A stretch of DNA of 64,000 bases from Rhynochetos jubatus (GCA_027574665.1 CM050650.1:52311304-52375303); one strand, 5' to 3'. Counted from the first letter of the stretch, positions 48,001-62,200 are shown. Notes: generated by a model from the sequence alone, not told the origin. Program-made: numbers and translations.

Positions 48001-51000
48001 GTTTGCAACAGTAAAAAATACAATTTGCATGTGTGATTATTCACAGCAGATTTTATGCCTAGTCATGCAATCAGGAGACAAACGGTGTCTCAGAGGTATG
48101 GATTTCCCGAGGAACAGCAGGAATTTTATCTCCCCTGCCTTTTCTTCAGTTTTAGAGGTGGTGAAGAGTCATAGTACTGTGTAATAACTGGGAGTATGTT
48201 TGCATTTCATTCTTACCTGGGCTCATTTTTAACACAGAAAGTCCATACTGGCAGCAGAATCAGAAAATATGCAAAAAGTTTTATTTAGTGTGTAGATTTG
48301 TAGATTTTGGGTCATATAATTTAATACATGAAAACCATAGGACTTGAGTTGAAAATGAAGGGCCACTTGAAAAATCTCAACTGTGAAGCAGTTCACTTTC
48401 CAAGGGATTTACATCATCCTTGGTATGTGAACCTTTTTTAAAGTTATGTTTATATTTTGATTTTCAAACCATTTGGAACTAAGACTGTGGTAGTTTAAAA
48501 ACAAAAGGAGAGGAAAAAGAGTGTGGATCCTGTTTGTAACAATGCATATGAACAGATGACGGCACATTTTCCATTCTGCATATTTTTAATTATGTTTCAG
48601 TGTAACTATGGAGTCTTTATCACTAGCGGCTTTGATGGTTCAGGTTGGACAGTGCTAGGTTTGTGATTTGATATCTCAGCAACTTCAGCAGAAGACACAA
48701 GACGTGTGTCGTGGACATGTTACTAACTATGTTATTACCATTTTGGTAGGATTTTAATGAACTTTTCAAAATTTTCAAGTATCCCTTTCTATACCAGCCA
48801 GTAAGTACATTTTTTCAGATTGTCCAGCTAAGTTGCAGTTTGAGTCCTGCTTGCTGTCATCCTCAAAATACTAGCAAGAGGCTGAATTTAATTGAAGATC
48901 AACTTTTTTTTTTTCTTGTTTCTGTTTTTTCCTATGGCTCAGGTCTGAATAATCTTTTCTTTTGCTTCCCCAATCATTCATCTTATCCTTTTGGTAGAGT
49001 CCGTTAAACATTTTACCCTTTATATCAATGTATTTTATGTGTAAACTCATATAATATGTATATCTATATTAACAAACCCCATTTACAAGAGTTTGTGGCT
49101 TCTGACATTGCCCTTCATACATGACTCCTTTTCCCACTGGCAAGTATGGAGTTAGATGCTCCCCTTCAGAGATAAAATGAGCCCTTCTCCCATACGTTTG
49201 CCACTTGGGAGCTGCTCTCGCCATGTCTCCCTTGCCAGGGAATAGTTTGTGCGTTACTTTTAAAGAGGTTGACCAGATAGCAAGAACATTATGGCTTTCC
49301 CTACCTTTAGTTGAAGAGCTTCTGTTCCAGTGTGTCACACTGAAGGCATTGAGGTTTTTGGGAAAAGAGGGTACTATCCATGAACTCCCTTGCACTTTGA
49401 GACTGATCGGTTGTGGCACAGCTGCCAGTTTTAAGTTTTATTTGTTTTTTAAGTGGAATGTTTTGAAGGAGTTTGAGCTCTTGAAAGGTATTTGCTGATT
49501 TCCTACTTGGATCAACCCTAGCTAATCACTCTCCCTATTGCCTCCTGCTGCATCTTTTTTCCTCCATTTGCTAGCTCCTCAATCAACTGAGGTTTTAGGG
49601 TTTAGGAAATTACTTCATCTTCCTCCCAGCTACAGTGGTTAATGAATTGTTCTTCTTTTAGTGCCTCTTTCCACTGTAGACTGATGCAAACAGAAAGAAT
49701 AAAACAGGCATTAAAAAAAAATCCTAGCAGGTTTTTTAAACTGACTGTTAGAAACTGGAGAACTATTTCAAAGACAGCTGAAGAAGCTAGCCAGGATCTG
49801 GGATTGCCAAGTTGAGCCTGCAGCCACGCAGAACTAGTTCTGTCACCGCTGTTGTCTGTGGGCTTTTTTTCTCAGGACTGAGTGCTGAAGATGCTGTAGC
49901 ATTTTTTTGGGTAGGCAAGAAAGGGGTGAAAAAAATACAAGAAACTCTAAAAATCAATTCAGTCATCTGGATTTGTTTTGTGAAAATCTATTCTTCTGCC
50001 TCAACCTCCATTACCAAGGAAAAAAGTATGACCAGGCTTTCTGAAGCACGCTGACAAAGCTTGACAGCTGCTCCAAATGAATGGCAAAACAATTTACAAA
50101 GTGTAATAAAAGTTTCTCTGGAGTGTTTCTGAACAAAGGTTGTCTGTTTCTCAATCAGAAGTGCAGTCAGACTGAATTTTCAGATTTCATTTATTTCTAA
50201 TCTATTAATGGTTATTCTGGTGAGAAACATAAAAAGTAGGAGGATCGTGTAAATGGATTTTTTTTTTTTTCCCCTTTTAATATTACTTGGAGCTTTAATC
50301 CAAGCAGCCACTGAGTACAAAAGGAGAATGTAAAAGCCAGCTGGAATGAAGACAAAGAATTCACTTCCCTTTCTTCTGTAATTTGTACCAATCACAAAAT
50401 TTAAAAATATTTGAGATGAACTCAGCATTTAAGATATTTTCAGGAGAGCTTCATCTTATGACTAAATATTAATGTACAAGCTACAAAGTTCATCAATCAA
50501 GGATTGTTGGCAGAAACATGCTAAAAAATTTTAGCTGAAAGTTGTAACAATTAAAAATGTTCAATCAAAGAAATGTGTTAAGAAAGCACTCAAGAAGTAT
50601 TATCTGTGCTACAGACAGGTCTATTTATTCAGCACTTTACTGTGACCCTTGAGTAGGTACAAGCAGTGTCTTTCTTCCCAGTCCCTATATCTGGAACAGT
50701 TTTCTTGATCCCTTTCAGCATCAAATTTTTCTGTCATTACAGACATCCCAGAATATCCACTTATACTGCAGGGTTTGACACCTAACTTAGGAAAAGGGAA
50801 TTGGTAATGGGAAAGTACATGGAAGCAAACATGATTATCCCAGGAAGCAAATGTGATTAATGTTAAGCTTGAGTTGTCTTGCTGGCTGCTCCTCTTGCTT
50901 TAAGCTTCTTCCCATGGCCAGCTGTGACTTGTGGTAATTTCTAGTCTCAGTTCAGAGCAAACCTGATTCTGTCCTCAGTGACCCCAAGGATTTTAACACA

Positions 51001-51425
51001 AGTTATGGATTTCTGAAATATTATTTCCTTCTTCCCTCATGATAACATAGAAAACTTAGTAAATATTAGGGGGGCAATGTGGTAATGATGGATTAAAACA
51101 AAAAACTGCTCTGATTTTGTGGTATCTTTTGTCACACAGTTGCTCCCAGGTAAAACAGGAGCTGCAATATACAGCTTTATCAAGAGATGCCATAAGAAGG
51201 AATATAGTTGCGTTCATTTGAACTTACTTTTCTCATTTGTATGGTTACAGATCAAGAAAATGTAGTCAAAAGTAATCAAGAATAGATGAGGGTAAACTAT
51301 TGCAAATGAGACAGCGGCCATCTGTAACCACAACTGGATTACAAGCATACACCTTGAGCTGCAGCGTTGCTGAATAAAAGGAGAGGTACATGGAAATGAT
51401 CTGGTGCCTCTTGTTGGTATTGCAG
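45089..51425 (+). other. UTRN: UTRN intron (66 equivalent), 6.3 kb
   Basis: This phase 1 intron contains T-rich tracts near 46990-47065 and 47208-47235 and an AACAATT tandem at about 46660-46677. No CR1 was recognised. Both strands have short open frames near 49069-49498 that look like chance. The acceptor is TTGGTATTGCAG. Confidence 0.85.
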
Positions 51426-51583
51426 ATCTATTCAAGGAGGTGGCAGGCCCCACCGAAATGTGTGACCAGAGGCAGCTGGGCCTGCTGCTTCACGATGCTA
51501 TCCAGATCCCACGGCAGCTCGGGGAAGTGGCAGCGTTCGGCGGTAGCAACATTGAACCCAGCGTGCGCAGCTGCTTCCAACAG
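51426..51583 (+). CDS. UTRN: UTRN exon (DMD exon 67 equivalent): EF-hand region 2
   Basis: This 158-nt exon lies between TATTGCAG and CAACAG|GTAAGG. It completes Tyr and encodes [20 protein letters not shown], then [20 protein letters not shown] and [12 protein letters not shown]. This is the second EF-hand unit, packed against the WW domain in the dystroglycan-binding module. It is more CpG-rich (GGCAGCGTTCGGCGG) than the surrounding intron, as expected for conserved coding DNA. The segment matches mammalian utrophin almost completely; dystrophin has VASSTGFCDQRRLG. Confidence 0.98.
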
Positions 51584-53609
51584 GTAAGGTAACAAAGACC
51601 TTCATATGAAGAAACCTTCCCTCTGAAATCTTAAGATCCACTTTTATGTGGCTTAAAAAGAAGAGAGGAATTTTAAAACATCCATTGAGTTTTTGAACAG
51701 GAATGTATATGCTCCTGCAACTAGATGTGGGAGGTTATTGTGAAAATGCAGCTGTAAAAGATGGTTTATGGTTTAGGAGAGGATCAAACAAATTACTTTT
51801 TAGCAAAAAGAACATATAAATCTTTGCAGTTTTGACAATATTGGCTGCTGTAAAAGCTGTTAGAAAATTTTGCAATAGCCAATTATCCTGCTTTGCATCG
51901 TTCAAAGCAACCTGATATTGTGAGAACAACGTGTTTTTCCTTGCTGGAACAAGACGTGATATCAACAGGACAGGAGAATGATGTTGACAGTAATGTTTGA
52001 CCTTGTATATCAGGAAATTACTTAGCATTATTTTACTGACAAAAGAGCTTGCAGTTGCACAAAACTTCAAGCATAGTCATTTATATCGTGAGCCTTAATG
52101 CAGCAGTTCAGAAACACGGAATAAAGCTGTCTTACAGCCCGCTGTTCAGCTCTACACTACATGCAGGGGGTTAATGAAGCTGCAAGGAGCGTCTGTCTAT
52201 TTAAAGAAGATGAGAATTAAAAAGAGGATGTCGTAACAGAACACAACCTAACACAGACTTTGTCAAGGATGCCTAAGGCTCTGACTGTTTGCTAGTGATA
52301 ACTATACTGCTTGAGTGTGTTATTTCTGTGAAAGTGGCTGCTTTGAGCATTGTCAGAAATAATGAATTAAAAAACCCACTATGGCATATAGAAAACTACT
52401 GACTTTAATATTTCTGATTTTATTGAATCCAACATTAAATCCCATAGTGAACTTTTAGAGGATTTTTCTTTCACCATTCTTTCATAGACATTTCTACACT
52501 TTCATCCAATGCTTTGAAAAAATCAGTTGTACTAGATTTTTTTCAGAACTGTTAGATTCATTTCTGGACTCTGAGATGATTGGAATTGGAAGAGTGTTTA
52601 TCCAGATCATGAATAATTTGCTAGATACTTATGGAAGTTGGCTTGACCAATTAGCCATGTAAAACTTCCACTGGTGTTTTAGCATTGCTGCTTCAGACAA
52701 TACGGGATGGTTCTTGACATGTCTATCGCTGGCCTTGAGTGGTTCGAGCTATACTGAAATAAATTATTCATTTGTCAGTGGCAGACTTTTCCTGTCACAG
52801 GCAAATGATCTTTATGTCCCTCAAGGATCTGTCCCATCTCCCATGCTGTTCAATTATGGGTGAGGTGTACTTGTAAGCTAGCATTTAAATACTTGATGTG
52901 ATATTATGGTATACTGATGAGGAGGCTGCATCCCTCATATGAATAGATAAAGATCACTCCCTGGTCATTAAGAGAGGAGAGAGAAAGTGTGCAGGTGCAT
53001 GTCAGAGTTATCTTAGCCTACTGAAAACAAGTATTTTTCTGGTAGGGAAAGCACGTTATTCATATGTTTATGGAATGTGCTAACTTGAAAGAATGCAATG
53101 GCCTCAGAAAACAATAAAAAAATTGCATGAGTCTCATGGCAATTAGTAGACAGATGCAAGCACAGCCGCCTGGCATCGGTCTGAACTCAAGAGCAAACCA
53201 TGTCTTTAGCATGTCTGAACTGCAGAATGTGTTTCCCTTATACATTCCCTTACTTCTTTCTCAATTCCTTTCAGTTCAAAGGACTATGGACTCCATCTTT
53301 GTTACCATCTGTCTCCTCCATCACAGCTGTTTGGTCTATATTCTTACTGACTAACTTATTTTCTTTATTTGCATTTTAACCGGGGTTGTTTCTTCTATCC
53401 TGTATCTGGTTTGACATTACCCTGGCATGGAAAAGATTGCCACAGGTTGTTTGGTTTTTTTAAATTGAATTCTAAGGAAAATAGAATGTGTGTGTGTTGT
53501 GGGCTTGGTTTTAGTTTGTGTTTTCTGGGGTTTTTTTTGATTTTTTTTTTTTAATTTGGATGTGTTTGCTTGTTTTGTTTTTTGGTTTTTTTTCCCCCCC
53601 TCTTCACAG
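51584..53609 (+). other. UTRN: UTRN intron (67 equivalent), 2.0 kb
   Basis: This phase 0 intron contains a possible ancient LINE reverse-transcriptase relic at about 52715-52860 and T/G-rich low-complexity sequence at about 53440-53605 that merges with the acceptor tract (TTTCCCCCCCTCTTCACAG). Confidence 0.85.
52715..52860 (+). pseudogene. Possible degraded LINE reverse-transcriptase relic
   Basis: Two short matches to LINE reverse-transcriptase motifs lie in order and at about the usual spacing. At 52728-52751 one frame reads G-L-E-W-F-E-L, like the 'G...L.WF.SYL' motif. At 52816-52854 another frame reads VPQGSVPSPMLFN, like the conserved 'VPQGSVLGPLLFN'. A stop and a frameshift separate them, and a stop follows two codons later. 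This suggests an old CR1/L2-type insertion. It rests on motif recall and could be chance. Confidence 0.35.
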
Positions 53610-53776
53610 AACCACAATAAGCCAGAAATAACTGTAAAGCAATTTATAGATTGGATGCGCTTAGAGCCACAGTCTATGGTATGGCTACCAGTTCTACACC
53701 GTGTGGCAGCTTCAGAAACAGCAAAACATCAGGCCAAGTGCAACATCTGTAAAGAGTGTCCCATTGTTGGCTTTAG
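53610..53776 (+). CDS. UTRN: UTRN exon (DMD exon 68 equivalent): EF-hand end and first half of ZZ finger
   Basis: This 167-nt exon lies between CCTCTTCACAG and TTTAG|GTAAGT. It encodes [20 protein letters not shown], then [20 protein letters not shown] and [15 protein letters not shown] plus two bases. CNICKEC supplies the first zinc-binding cysteines of the ZZ domain, which starts near [23 protein letters not shown] is the invariant segment before the finger. Ser in VAASETAKH replaces the Ala I recall in mammals. Together with the WW and EF-hand exons it makes up the beta-dystroglycan-binding unit. Confidence 0.98.
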
Positions 53777-56148
53777 GTAAGTGGAGGGGAGCTGGGGGCA
53801 AGGTTCCTCTGCAAATATCCCCACTTTCAAGTCTTTCAACAAGTACAATACTTTGGATTTCTGTTTTCCAGCTTTAAGATGGGATCCACCACCTCTGGTG
53901 AGGCCACACGTGGCCATAGCCAGTGTATTTCTGCAGTACCACTGTTAGGCGTGCAGGGCAGGTTGTCATTGGGTCTTTTGGCATCGGTGGATCCAGGAGG
54001 TAGTAAATGAACTATAAATGCACCCCACGTGTTCTGTAAGGACAAGGCCAAAAGGAGCTGATCAGTAAGAAAAAATGTAGGGAGGCTGTGTGTCTGCTTT
54101 GCTGCATAAGGATTGGGAAGCTAACTCACGCCAGACCACGTGCAACAACCTCCAGCAGCAATCTTTCCTGGCTTAAGCATAAACATAGATATGTGACTGT
54201 GATGAGACTTGGACAGTTCCTATCTAAAGTGTCTAAAATAATCTAACTTTCGTCTGTTCAAAGGAAATTGTGAATTCTAAAAGAAAAAAGGGCACCAAGG
54301 ATATGATCCATGTTACCTAACCTGTATGATTTTACTATGAATGCATCTGTGTATTCATTGCTTCAGTGAATAAATTGATGGGGGGTGGGGGTGGTGTAAG
54401 AAAAAAACCCCACCCGTAGGGGTCTAGAGCTAAACATACCTGACTTTTTCCTCTGTTGTGCTGATTAAGTCAAGTGTGTTGTTCAGGAACAATATAAAGC
54501 AGGCTTTCTTCTAAGTGATTCTGAGACTTTTCTTTAGTTGTCTAGGCAGATGAGTAATTTTTGTTCCGTATGGTTTCTGGTTCTCCTTCCTTCTGTTTCA
54601 AAGGGTAGTAATAGGAATCCTGAGGTCAGATTCATCTCACCTACCTTTAGGCATGCTGGCTTTTGTCAGTCTTTTAAGGTTGAGCTAGCAGCACTCTTCT
54701 TTTGCTACAGAGATGTGAGCGCTTCCAAAGGTAATTAATCTGATCAAACTTTGTTGCTTGTCTTAAGAGGAGTATAAATTCTTCTAAATGTTCCTATTTT
54801 TCTTAATTAACATTTGAGGGGACCATAGGGTGACAAAGCTCCTGCTCAGATACCTTTTAGACACCTGAGTTGGGGCTGGTGAGTTGTCTGTACTGAAATA
54901 TCTTGTGGGGAGAAGGAAAGCGTAGAGATAGAAAAGAAAGGAAGACAAAAGAATGACACAGTCTAAATAATTTCTACAACGAAGTTAGAGATCTGCAGCA
55001 ACAAAAGGCTCTAACATCTAAGCAGAAGGTAGATGTGGCAATTTAATACACAGGCTCTGAGTAAAGCTTATCAACAATTGCATCAACATCCTTAAAAGTG
55101 AAACTCTACATTTATAGACACATATTGTCTTGGCAAACAAAACATAAAACTCAGCAGGAGAAAAATGTGGATTAGTACTGAAAACTGCTCTCAGGAAGCA
55201 ATTTAATTTAAACTTTAACTATTCAGTAGCTATTCAATTTGGTTCAGTTAGCTCATTTTCATTTCATACATATGATATAACCTCATCCAGTCAGAACAAC
55301 CATACCATAAAAAACAGTGGGTGGAATCTGGAATTGAGTTGTTGCTTGAGTCAGCTTCAGTAAATTGTGCTCCTGGTGGCTACATTTAATATGAGGGATA
55401 CTGTCTAAGTTTGTTACCTTGTTTATACATAAACATGCATTTAAAAAAAAATCGTTGTAATTTTTAAACTTAATTATATATTATTTTTATAATACATGAA
55501 TTCTCAAGAGTCTTATTTTCTGAAACATATTTAGATTTTCTGAACATCAAAATAATGTAGAAGCATTTAAGCTAACTGGGAAATGTAAAAACATAAAAGT
55601 AAACCAGTCTGGTTTATAATTCTTTTTTTTTCTGAAATACCATCTGAAAACTAAACAGAGAAAAAGAAGAACTAAAGTAATATAGTTTCAAGTCAGTTTG
55701 AACTCTTCACACTCCTTCTATGAAGCTGATGCCTGTAACATTTTCTGGTTCAGAGCAGCTTGGGCAACAGGTGATTGATACTGGCTCTCGATACAGCTAT
55801 GGGAGGCAGGAATTTCTCAGTGAGGTGTTACCTGTGTCATGTAGGAAGGCTGTGTGACATGAACTAGGAGGGCTGCAGGTTTCCTGTGTCCCAGGTGGCT
55901 GCTGCCGCAGCACCCGTGCCCCTGGGCCCGCAGCTCTGATGAGTGTTGGCCATGCCATGGCCTGGTTGTGCCCACCCATGCGCTTCAGTGATGCCTTCTA
56001 GTCTGATCCCAACTAACTCACTATGTCCTTCTGCTGCAAAGCAGTTGACACTATTTCAGAGAATGATTTGCCTCGTGAGGCTTAATAACAAGTAAATATT
56101 AGAACTAAACCTAGGAAGCTCTAATCACTTTATTTAATGTCCCCATAG
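53777..56148 (+). other. UTRN: UTRN intron (68 equivalent), 2.4 kb
   Basis: This phase 2 intron contains a G-run (GGGGGGTGGGGGTGG) near 54379-54394. No transposon was recognised. The acceptor is TAATGTCCCCATAG. Confidence 0.85.
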
Positions 56149-56260
56149 GTACCGGAGCTTAAAACATTTCAACTATGACGTCTGTCAGAGCTGTTTCTTT
56201 TCCGGCCGTACAGCAAAGGGACATAAATTGCATTACCCAATGGTGGAGTATTGTATACCT
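56149..56260 (+). CDS. UTRN: UTRN exon (DMD exon 69 equivalent): second half of ZZ finger
   Basis: This 112-nt exon lies between CCCCATAG and ATACCT|GTGAGT. It completes Arg and encodes [20 protein letters not shown], then [23 protein letters not shown] and the GHKLHY histidines complete the ZZ zinc ligands begun in the previous exon. In dystrophin the equivalent second cysteine of this pair is a disease residue (C3340). [19 protein letters not shown] is the utrophin form, where dystrophin has [19 protein letters not shown]. Confidence 0.98.
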
Positions 56261-59200
56261 GTGAGTACCAATTTACTGACTGTTCCCAAGGGATTGGTTT
56301 TGCATTATGTGAGATCTAAATTTTTCTTCATAGCTTCTTGTCACCTAGATATTCTGCCAGGTTTTCTTCTTCATATGTTTAGAAGAGCCTGTTTTCCTGC
56401 CTCTCTCTTTGGAATTCATCAGGGCCTTTGCTAGTGCTGTTGATTTGATGTGGGTGATGTTTGGATTCTGTAGAAATGGGTGAAAGTATCCACCTCTGAA
56501 CTTGAACTTCACTTTTGTTTTTTAAAAACAAAGCTGGAATATAAAATATACTTGCACGTGCACACACACACTATAAGGGTGAGAATTAGTCAAAGTGATG
56601 CATTTTACTATTGCTATACCATAGTAAAGAATATTTAATATTGCAATTTAATATTTTTAAAGGTGCATGATCTTTGCTTTCAGGTCCAACATTTTGCTTG
56701 TTTCATGAAAACATGGTTGGAAATATGTCATGTTTTATTCACCTGAGTAATTACTGTTTACTGGGATATTTAAAAATCAGTGTGTAGGTGGAAAAAAAAA
56801 CCCCAGAATTGGCAGCTTCTAAACAAAAATGGTGTCAGAGGTTTGCCTGCAATAGCTAACAAAAATTAATGTTACAACACAGTATTTCCCTAATGAAATT
56901 TCAAACATGATTTTTCCAAGGAACTTTATAGTAGACTTTCTTAAGTGGAAGACTGGGTAACTTTCTTTACACAAATACCACTTTGACTTTTTTTGATCAG
57001 ATAGTTGTCTACATTTTTAGGAATTTTAACTCTGTACTAATTTGTTGCTAAACTTCTTTACACACTGAACTTATTTAATGCAATATAATAGGTAAGAATT
57101 GCAAAATTCTTTGCAGTAAGTTAGTAGAATAGCTTATATGTAAATGGAATAACATAGAGATAGGTCTATGAAATAAAAAAAAATAAAAAAAAGAAGGTGT
57201 CAAAGGCCAATGAATTGTTCCTTAGAATCCATTATATATTACAGTACAGTTAGCCTGAATAGGAAGAGTACATCTACTCTATCTTTTCAACCAAATTCAA
57301 AGGCTGCTAAAATATTACTTCTGTGGTGTGTGTTGCAATGCAGAGTACAAATACATGTACTCATCAAACTGCCTTAATAAAATCTAGCTTCTCTCTCTTA
57401 CTGTTAATGTATATTAATACATTAATATCAAGAATTCTAGCCATAGTTAGAAAAAAGATGCTTCCCCCGTTAATAAAGCTGACATTTGACTGGAGCTTAG
57501 TTACAGATGGAGGAGAAGACCTTTGAATTGTCTTTATGTAAGCAGTTCAGTCTAGGGTTTGAAAGGATTTCTCAGGAGCTCAGTTACATTTACTTAAATG
57601 TAAAATAATTTGGAGAACAGCTTAAGGAATCTGGTTTTCAAATTAAATTTGAAATATGAGATTCAAGTGAGAATTGTTTCATAATTTCAGAATAGGGCTG
57701 TTTATACCAGTGTAGTCAATGAATCCTAATCTGTAATGCCATTTAGCATTCACCCTAGCTTGCAATTTAGTTTTGTTGATGCTAGAAATGAAAGAAATCA
57801 TGATAATAGCTTTCATTATGTCTTTTTTCTTTCATTCAGGATTAGAGGTGGGTGGATTAAGGAACTGAAAACATTACTGTCTTTAGAGAAGTAGAAATGC
57901 AAAGCTATTTTTTTTTTACCTTTAAATAGTCCTTCTCTGGAAAGATGGAGAAATAAGAATTTTAATGTGGAATTTTACGCAGAGATGTGTAAAAATTCGT
58001 AAGATTTTCCTAGCATCTAGTTCAGGAATACTCTTAAACAAGTACCTACATGATTTATCTTTAGCTTTTTTGGGATGGAAATTGTCTCAGTAGTGGTACT
58101 TGTGTTATATTAATGTGGCTTTCTGTACCAACGGGTCCTTTGATTTTGAGACGGAAATAATTACTGCATCAGTTTTCTTTCTCCAAACTGTTTCCACTTT
58201 GCAATTCCTATATTTCACAATAAAACTTTAAAAGCAGTTTTTCTGAGGTACAAATATCAAATCAGCAGTTTTGAAAATTTTCTCATTGCACGTAGTGTTA
58301 CTTCCTGACCTCAGTGAAAGTATAATCAACTTTTGCAGTTTTTTGCCACTACACTCACCCATATTTTAGGGACTTTTTTGTTTTTTGGTAGCCTTTCTAT
58401 AGAAAACAATGGTAGCAAAGATTAGTCCCTTCATCTTCCAGGTGACCAGATTTTTATTTCCCTGAAAGAGCTTAGACGTCAGAAAATATTGGTCGAATGA
58501 TAGTTCACCCTAGACTGAAATTTTTTTCCAGGCACAATAAAGCTTATCTGCAGTAGTGCCTGCTAAGACTCCTCCGCTAGGTAAGTCGCCTGAAAATTTA
58601 ATTGCTACTGACATCCAGAGAAGACAGATACATTCCTGAACATTATGCAGCCTCAGTGTTTTATAAGCAACAAACTGGCATGAGTAAGTCACTGGTCTCA
58701 TCTTAACATGCTTATCAGTGCACCAGGCATGACACTTCACTGTTATCAAAATGGGATTGTTCTGTGGGGAAGATGAAAGAAAGCAGCAAGAATGGTTGAA
58801 TCTGGCTGTTTCACATGCAGAACATCACTTCCAGCTGTGGAGTTCAGAGATTACTCTGTGCCTTGAGAAGAATAGCTATCTGGTCAGAGCAGTCTTTGAT
58901 AGCTAGCAGCTGGGCAATGTGCTTTCCTCTAAGTCTCACTCTCACAGTTGCTCAGATAGCTGGCTTATGTCATCTGCTACCCTTTTGCAATTTAATTTAT
59001 TAAAGTCTGTTAAATAAAAGGGTAAGTTACTTACTCTTGAAATGGCAGCTTGATTTCATTGGAGTAAACTAAACCACACAATTTACAATCAATCTCTTGG
59101 TGAGAAACTGCTATGAAATACCCCTATTTGAAAGTGGTCACAGAAGGGTAATTGTCACAATGGTACAGACTGCCAGCATCACTGATATGGCAGTGACAGC

Positions 59201-62200
59201 CATAAATACAGTTGATGTACCTTTAACGACCAAATATTTTTTTCTTTTTAAACACAAACTTTGAAGCTTACTAAAGCATCCCATGGGTATCAAATGGTAT
59301 CAAATGCAGGTATCTCTGCTCGGGCTTCTATTAAAGAATAAACTACAGTCCTTTTAAACGACATAGGTGTTCTTCCATACTGTAAATTTTGCATCACTGA
59401 GTTGTCTTATTACATAGAATATATTTTCTTGGAACTTGCTGAATTATTGTGTGTCTTGAATGTGTACGTTTCTCTCCAGCTTCCTTATAACCCATGAATG
59501 CCTGGCTGGGGTTAATGACAGTCTGCATTAGTGAGGTTCACATATCTTCTGGGAATCAGTTTCTACGTGTATATTAGAACAGCTCTGTCGTTTCGTGTTG
59601 GACATAGTATAAGAAATGTAATTAAGAGAATGATGGTTTAAGGGGAGGCTAGTCCTTTTACATGGATAGGTAAGTGCAGTGAAAGAAATGGGAAGTTGTT
59701 TGGGCTTTCATTATCACTTTATTTTTTATTTGAAAAAAAAAAAGAATAGTGAGAAACAAGTATAAATAAAATATATGTAATTATTAAAAGTATTACATAT
59801 TATTTATCCATATTTTTAATATTTATTACTTTTTATTATAGTTTTTCTATTATATATTATTTAATGTAGACCACTCCAACAGAATCAGCTTATTCTGTTT
59901 TATTCACTGCTTTCCATGTAAATACCATTTTTTTTAATTTGTGTTCATTTACAAGGAATTTTTTCTAATTTTATTTTATGACTGGTGACTCTATTTGTGT
60001 CTGGCTGACATACTGAAGAGTGCTAATGCCAGTTTGTCAGTTGTTGCAGATTTTTGACATGAGACCTTCCACTCATGTATTTTTAGTATTTTTAGTTTTT
60101 TATGTGTGCCAGCCATGATCTTAGTCATTCCTTACTGAACTTTGTCTTGTTTTAAGAACTGAGACCTTAAATTGAGTTTGAAAACTTGGTCTTTTAGCTG
60201 AAATTTGCAGTGAAGGAGAGGATTTCTTTCTTTGCTTTTGAAGTAGTTCGGTAACTATTCGGTATTTGTGCTATTGACTTATCTGGAAATAGTTGAGGTG
60301 TCACGAAGTAAGGAAGTGTACAAGCTACCTGTTGGTTTTAATTTAGTAGATAGATTCTACATAACAGTGCCTGGCTATGCTTCTTCAAAAGTAAAATCTT
60401 ACAGTATATGTCTTCTCATGATTTTGGATTGGATTGTGTAGTGTGGGTATATGCAAGAAACATAGAAGAAACACTTATAAGAGTTTATACACGAGTACAT
60501 CTTAGTTGTGTGTAAATTAAAATAGTTCTAAATCTGCTCAAATTTCACTGTTAGTATTTATTGTCCTTAGGCAGCACACAGTCATATTAGTCTTTCCAAG
60601 GAAAACACACTGGGTCAGGCTGTCACACCAAATAAAGAATACACCAGAGGCAAAGTTTGGCAGCTCAGTAGACGTTTATTTCTGCAGTGTGTAGGTACTA
60701 AAACTTTCATTCCTTGGCCTTGGGACAGAGTTCCATCTGCTGGAGCTACTGCTGAGTGAGAACAAGCAGCCCTTTGGGCTGCCTCACGTTCCTTGTTTGG
60801 ATGATTCAGTGATTGGAGCAGCTGCTTTCCGAGAATAATTTTTGAAAGCTTTCCCTAAATTTACCTGTATTAAAATTCAGGGTTTCAAACACCTCTTAAT
60901 CCGAGATTTGCTCAGTTCATTGTTACTTGCTAAAGCCAGATGTGAGAAACTTACCAGCATCAGTTTGATTATCTACAATTTTTATAGCTTCTCTGATCTG
61001 CATTACAGAGTTTGTATATATTTTACATTCAGTTTTACATAGATGAAATAGTGAAGTACATAGGTGAGTAGTGAGGTGTTTTTATGCATTGACAATAGAG
61101 AGTAAAATCAGAGGATGGTTGCTTGACCTGCTTCTAGGCCTCCTTGTAGTACATAATAGAAAAAAAATTCAAAACTGAAAAGTTGTTCACTCTGTTTTCC
61201 CTATGGATAGCCATCAGCTTTGGCATCCTTTTATGTTAACAGGCTGCTCTCAAAACAGAGGATACAGAAATAGAATCTGTAGTTTGTCACAGGGTTTGGA
61301 CTGGAAATCTGTAGGAGCCATTGCAAAACGTCAGCTGACACAGGAGGTGAACGGCCATGGCAGTTGCAAGAGGAAGCGATTCATGCGAAATGCTGCCTGT
61401 GGTGGGGACTGTTCTGTTTAAGTACTCGGTACAGTCTGTAAACACATGTGCTTTAAGGGCATACCCAATACTATTATTTCTTCCTGCAGATCTCTGTATT
61501 GCCATTTTCACCTTCCATTTTTTGCCTGCCTGTTTTACTCGTACCCCTGCTTTTGTAACGGAAGTTAACTGAACAGTATTACCAAAGTACTGCTGCCATT
61601 ATTGATGGGACTGTTTCTGGTTAGACTGACTTTAAAAAGCTGTTTTATAAATTCTAATTCTGTTCAAAGAACACGGTTAATTTCATGAGGGTGTGGGGAT
61701 AAGCACTTGTCAGTTTTGGAGGAGGCTGCATCGGTGGGGAACAGTAAAAAATCCGCTGGCGGGGGAGTGGCAGTTGCTGATTGTAACTAGTAAATTTAGA
61801 CTTGCAGAATCTTGGGGCTAATTTTTGTACTAATCTTATCCTGTGTAGTAATGAGGTGACTGAATCAGTGAGTTACTTATTTCAGACGCTGACTGTTCTT
61901 ATCAGGCCTTCCTCTGACTGTGCCTTTGAACAGTGCCTGTACAGTGACTGTCACTTCATCTGTTGGGTTTTTTTGATTCTGGAATGATAGAGAGAGTGCC
62001 AGAGATCTGCTGACTTGAGACAGTGTTCAAGGAAAGCTTGGCCATTCCCGCAGAAACTGGTTTAGCACATACTGCTCGCATCTCATGATCAAGTTTTCCA
62101 GTTAAGGTATAGAATGGGAGGCAGTGAGTGTTTAGTGGCACTTTGTGAATATAAAGAGTTGTGTTAGCCTTTTTTTTTTTTAAACATTACTGTTAAAGGT

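Noticed and set aside
49069..49498. Overlapping open frames on both strands
   Set aside because: Both frames start from non-ATG codons and give no recognisable domain. Opposed open frames share composition and are most simply chance.
60590..60810. Block with AATAAAG and mixed sequence, considered as an LTR end
   Set aside because: No paired repeat, TG...CA termini with target duplication, or primer-binding site was found.
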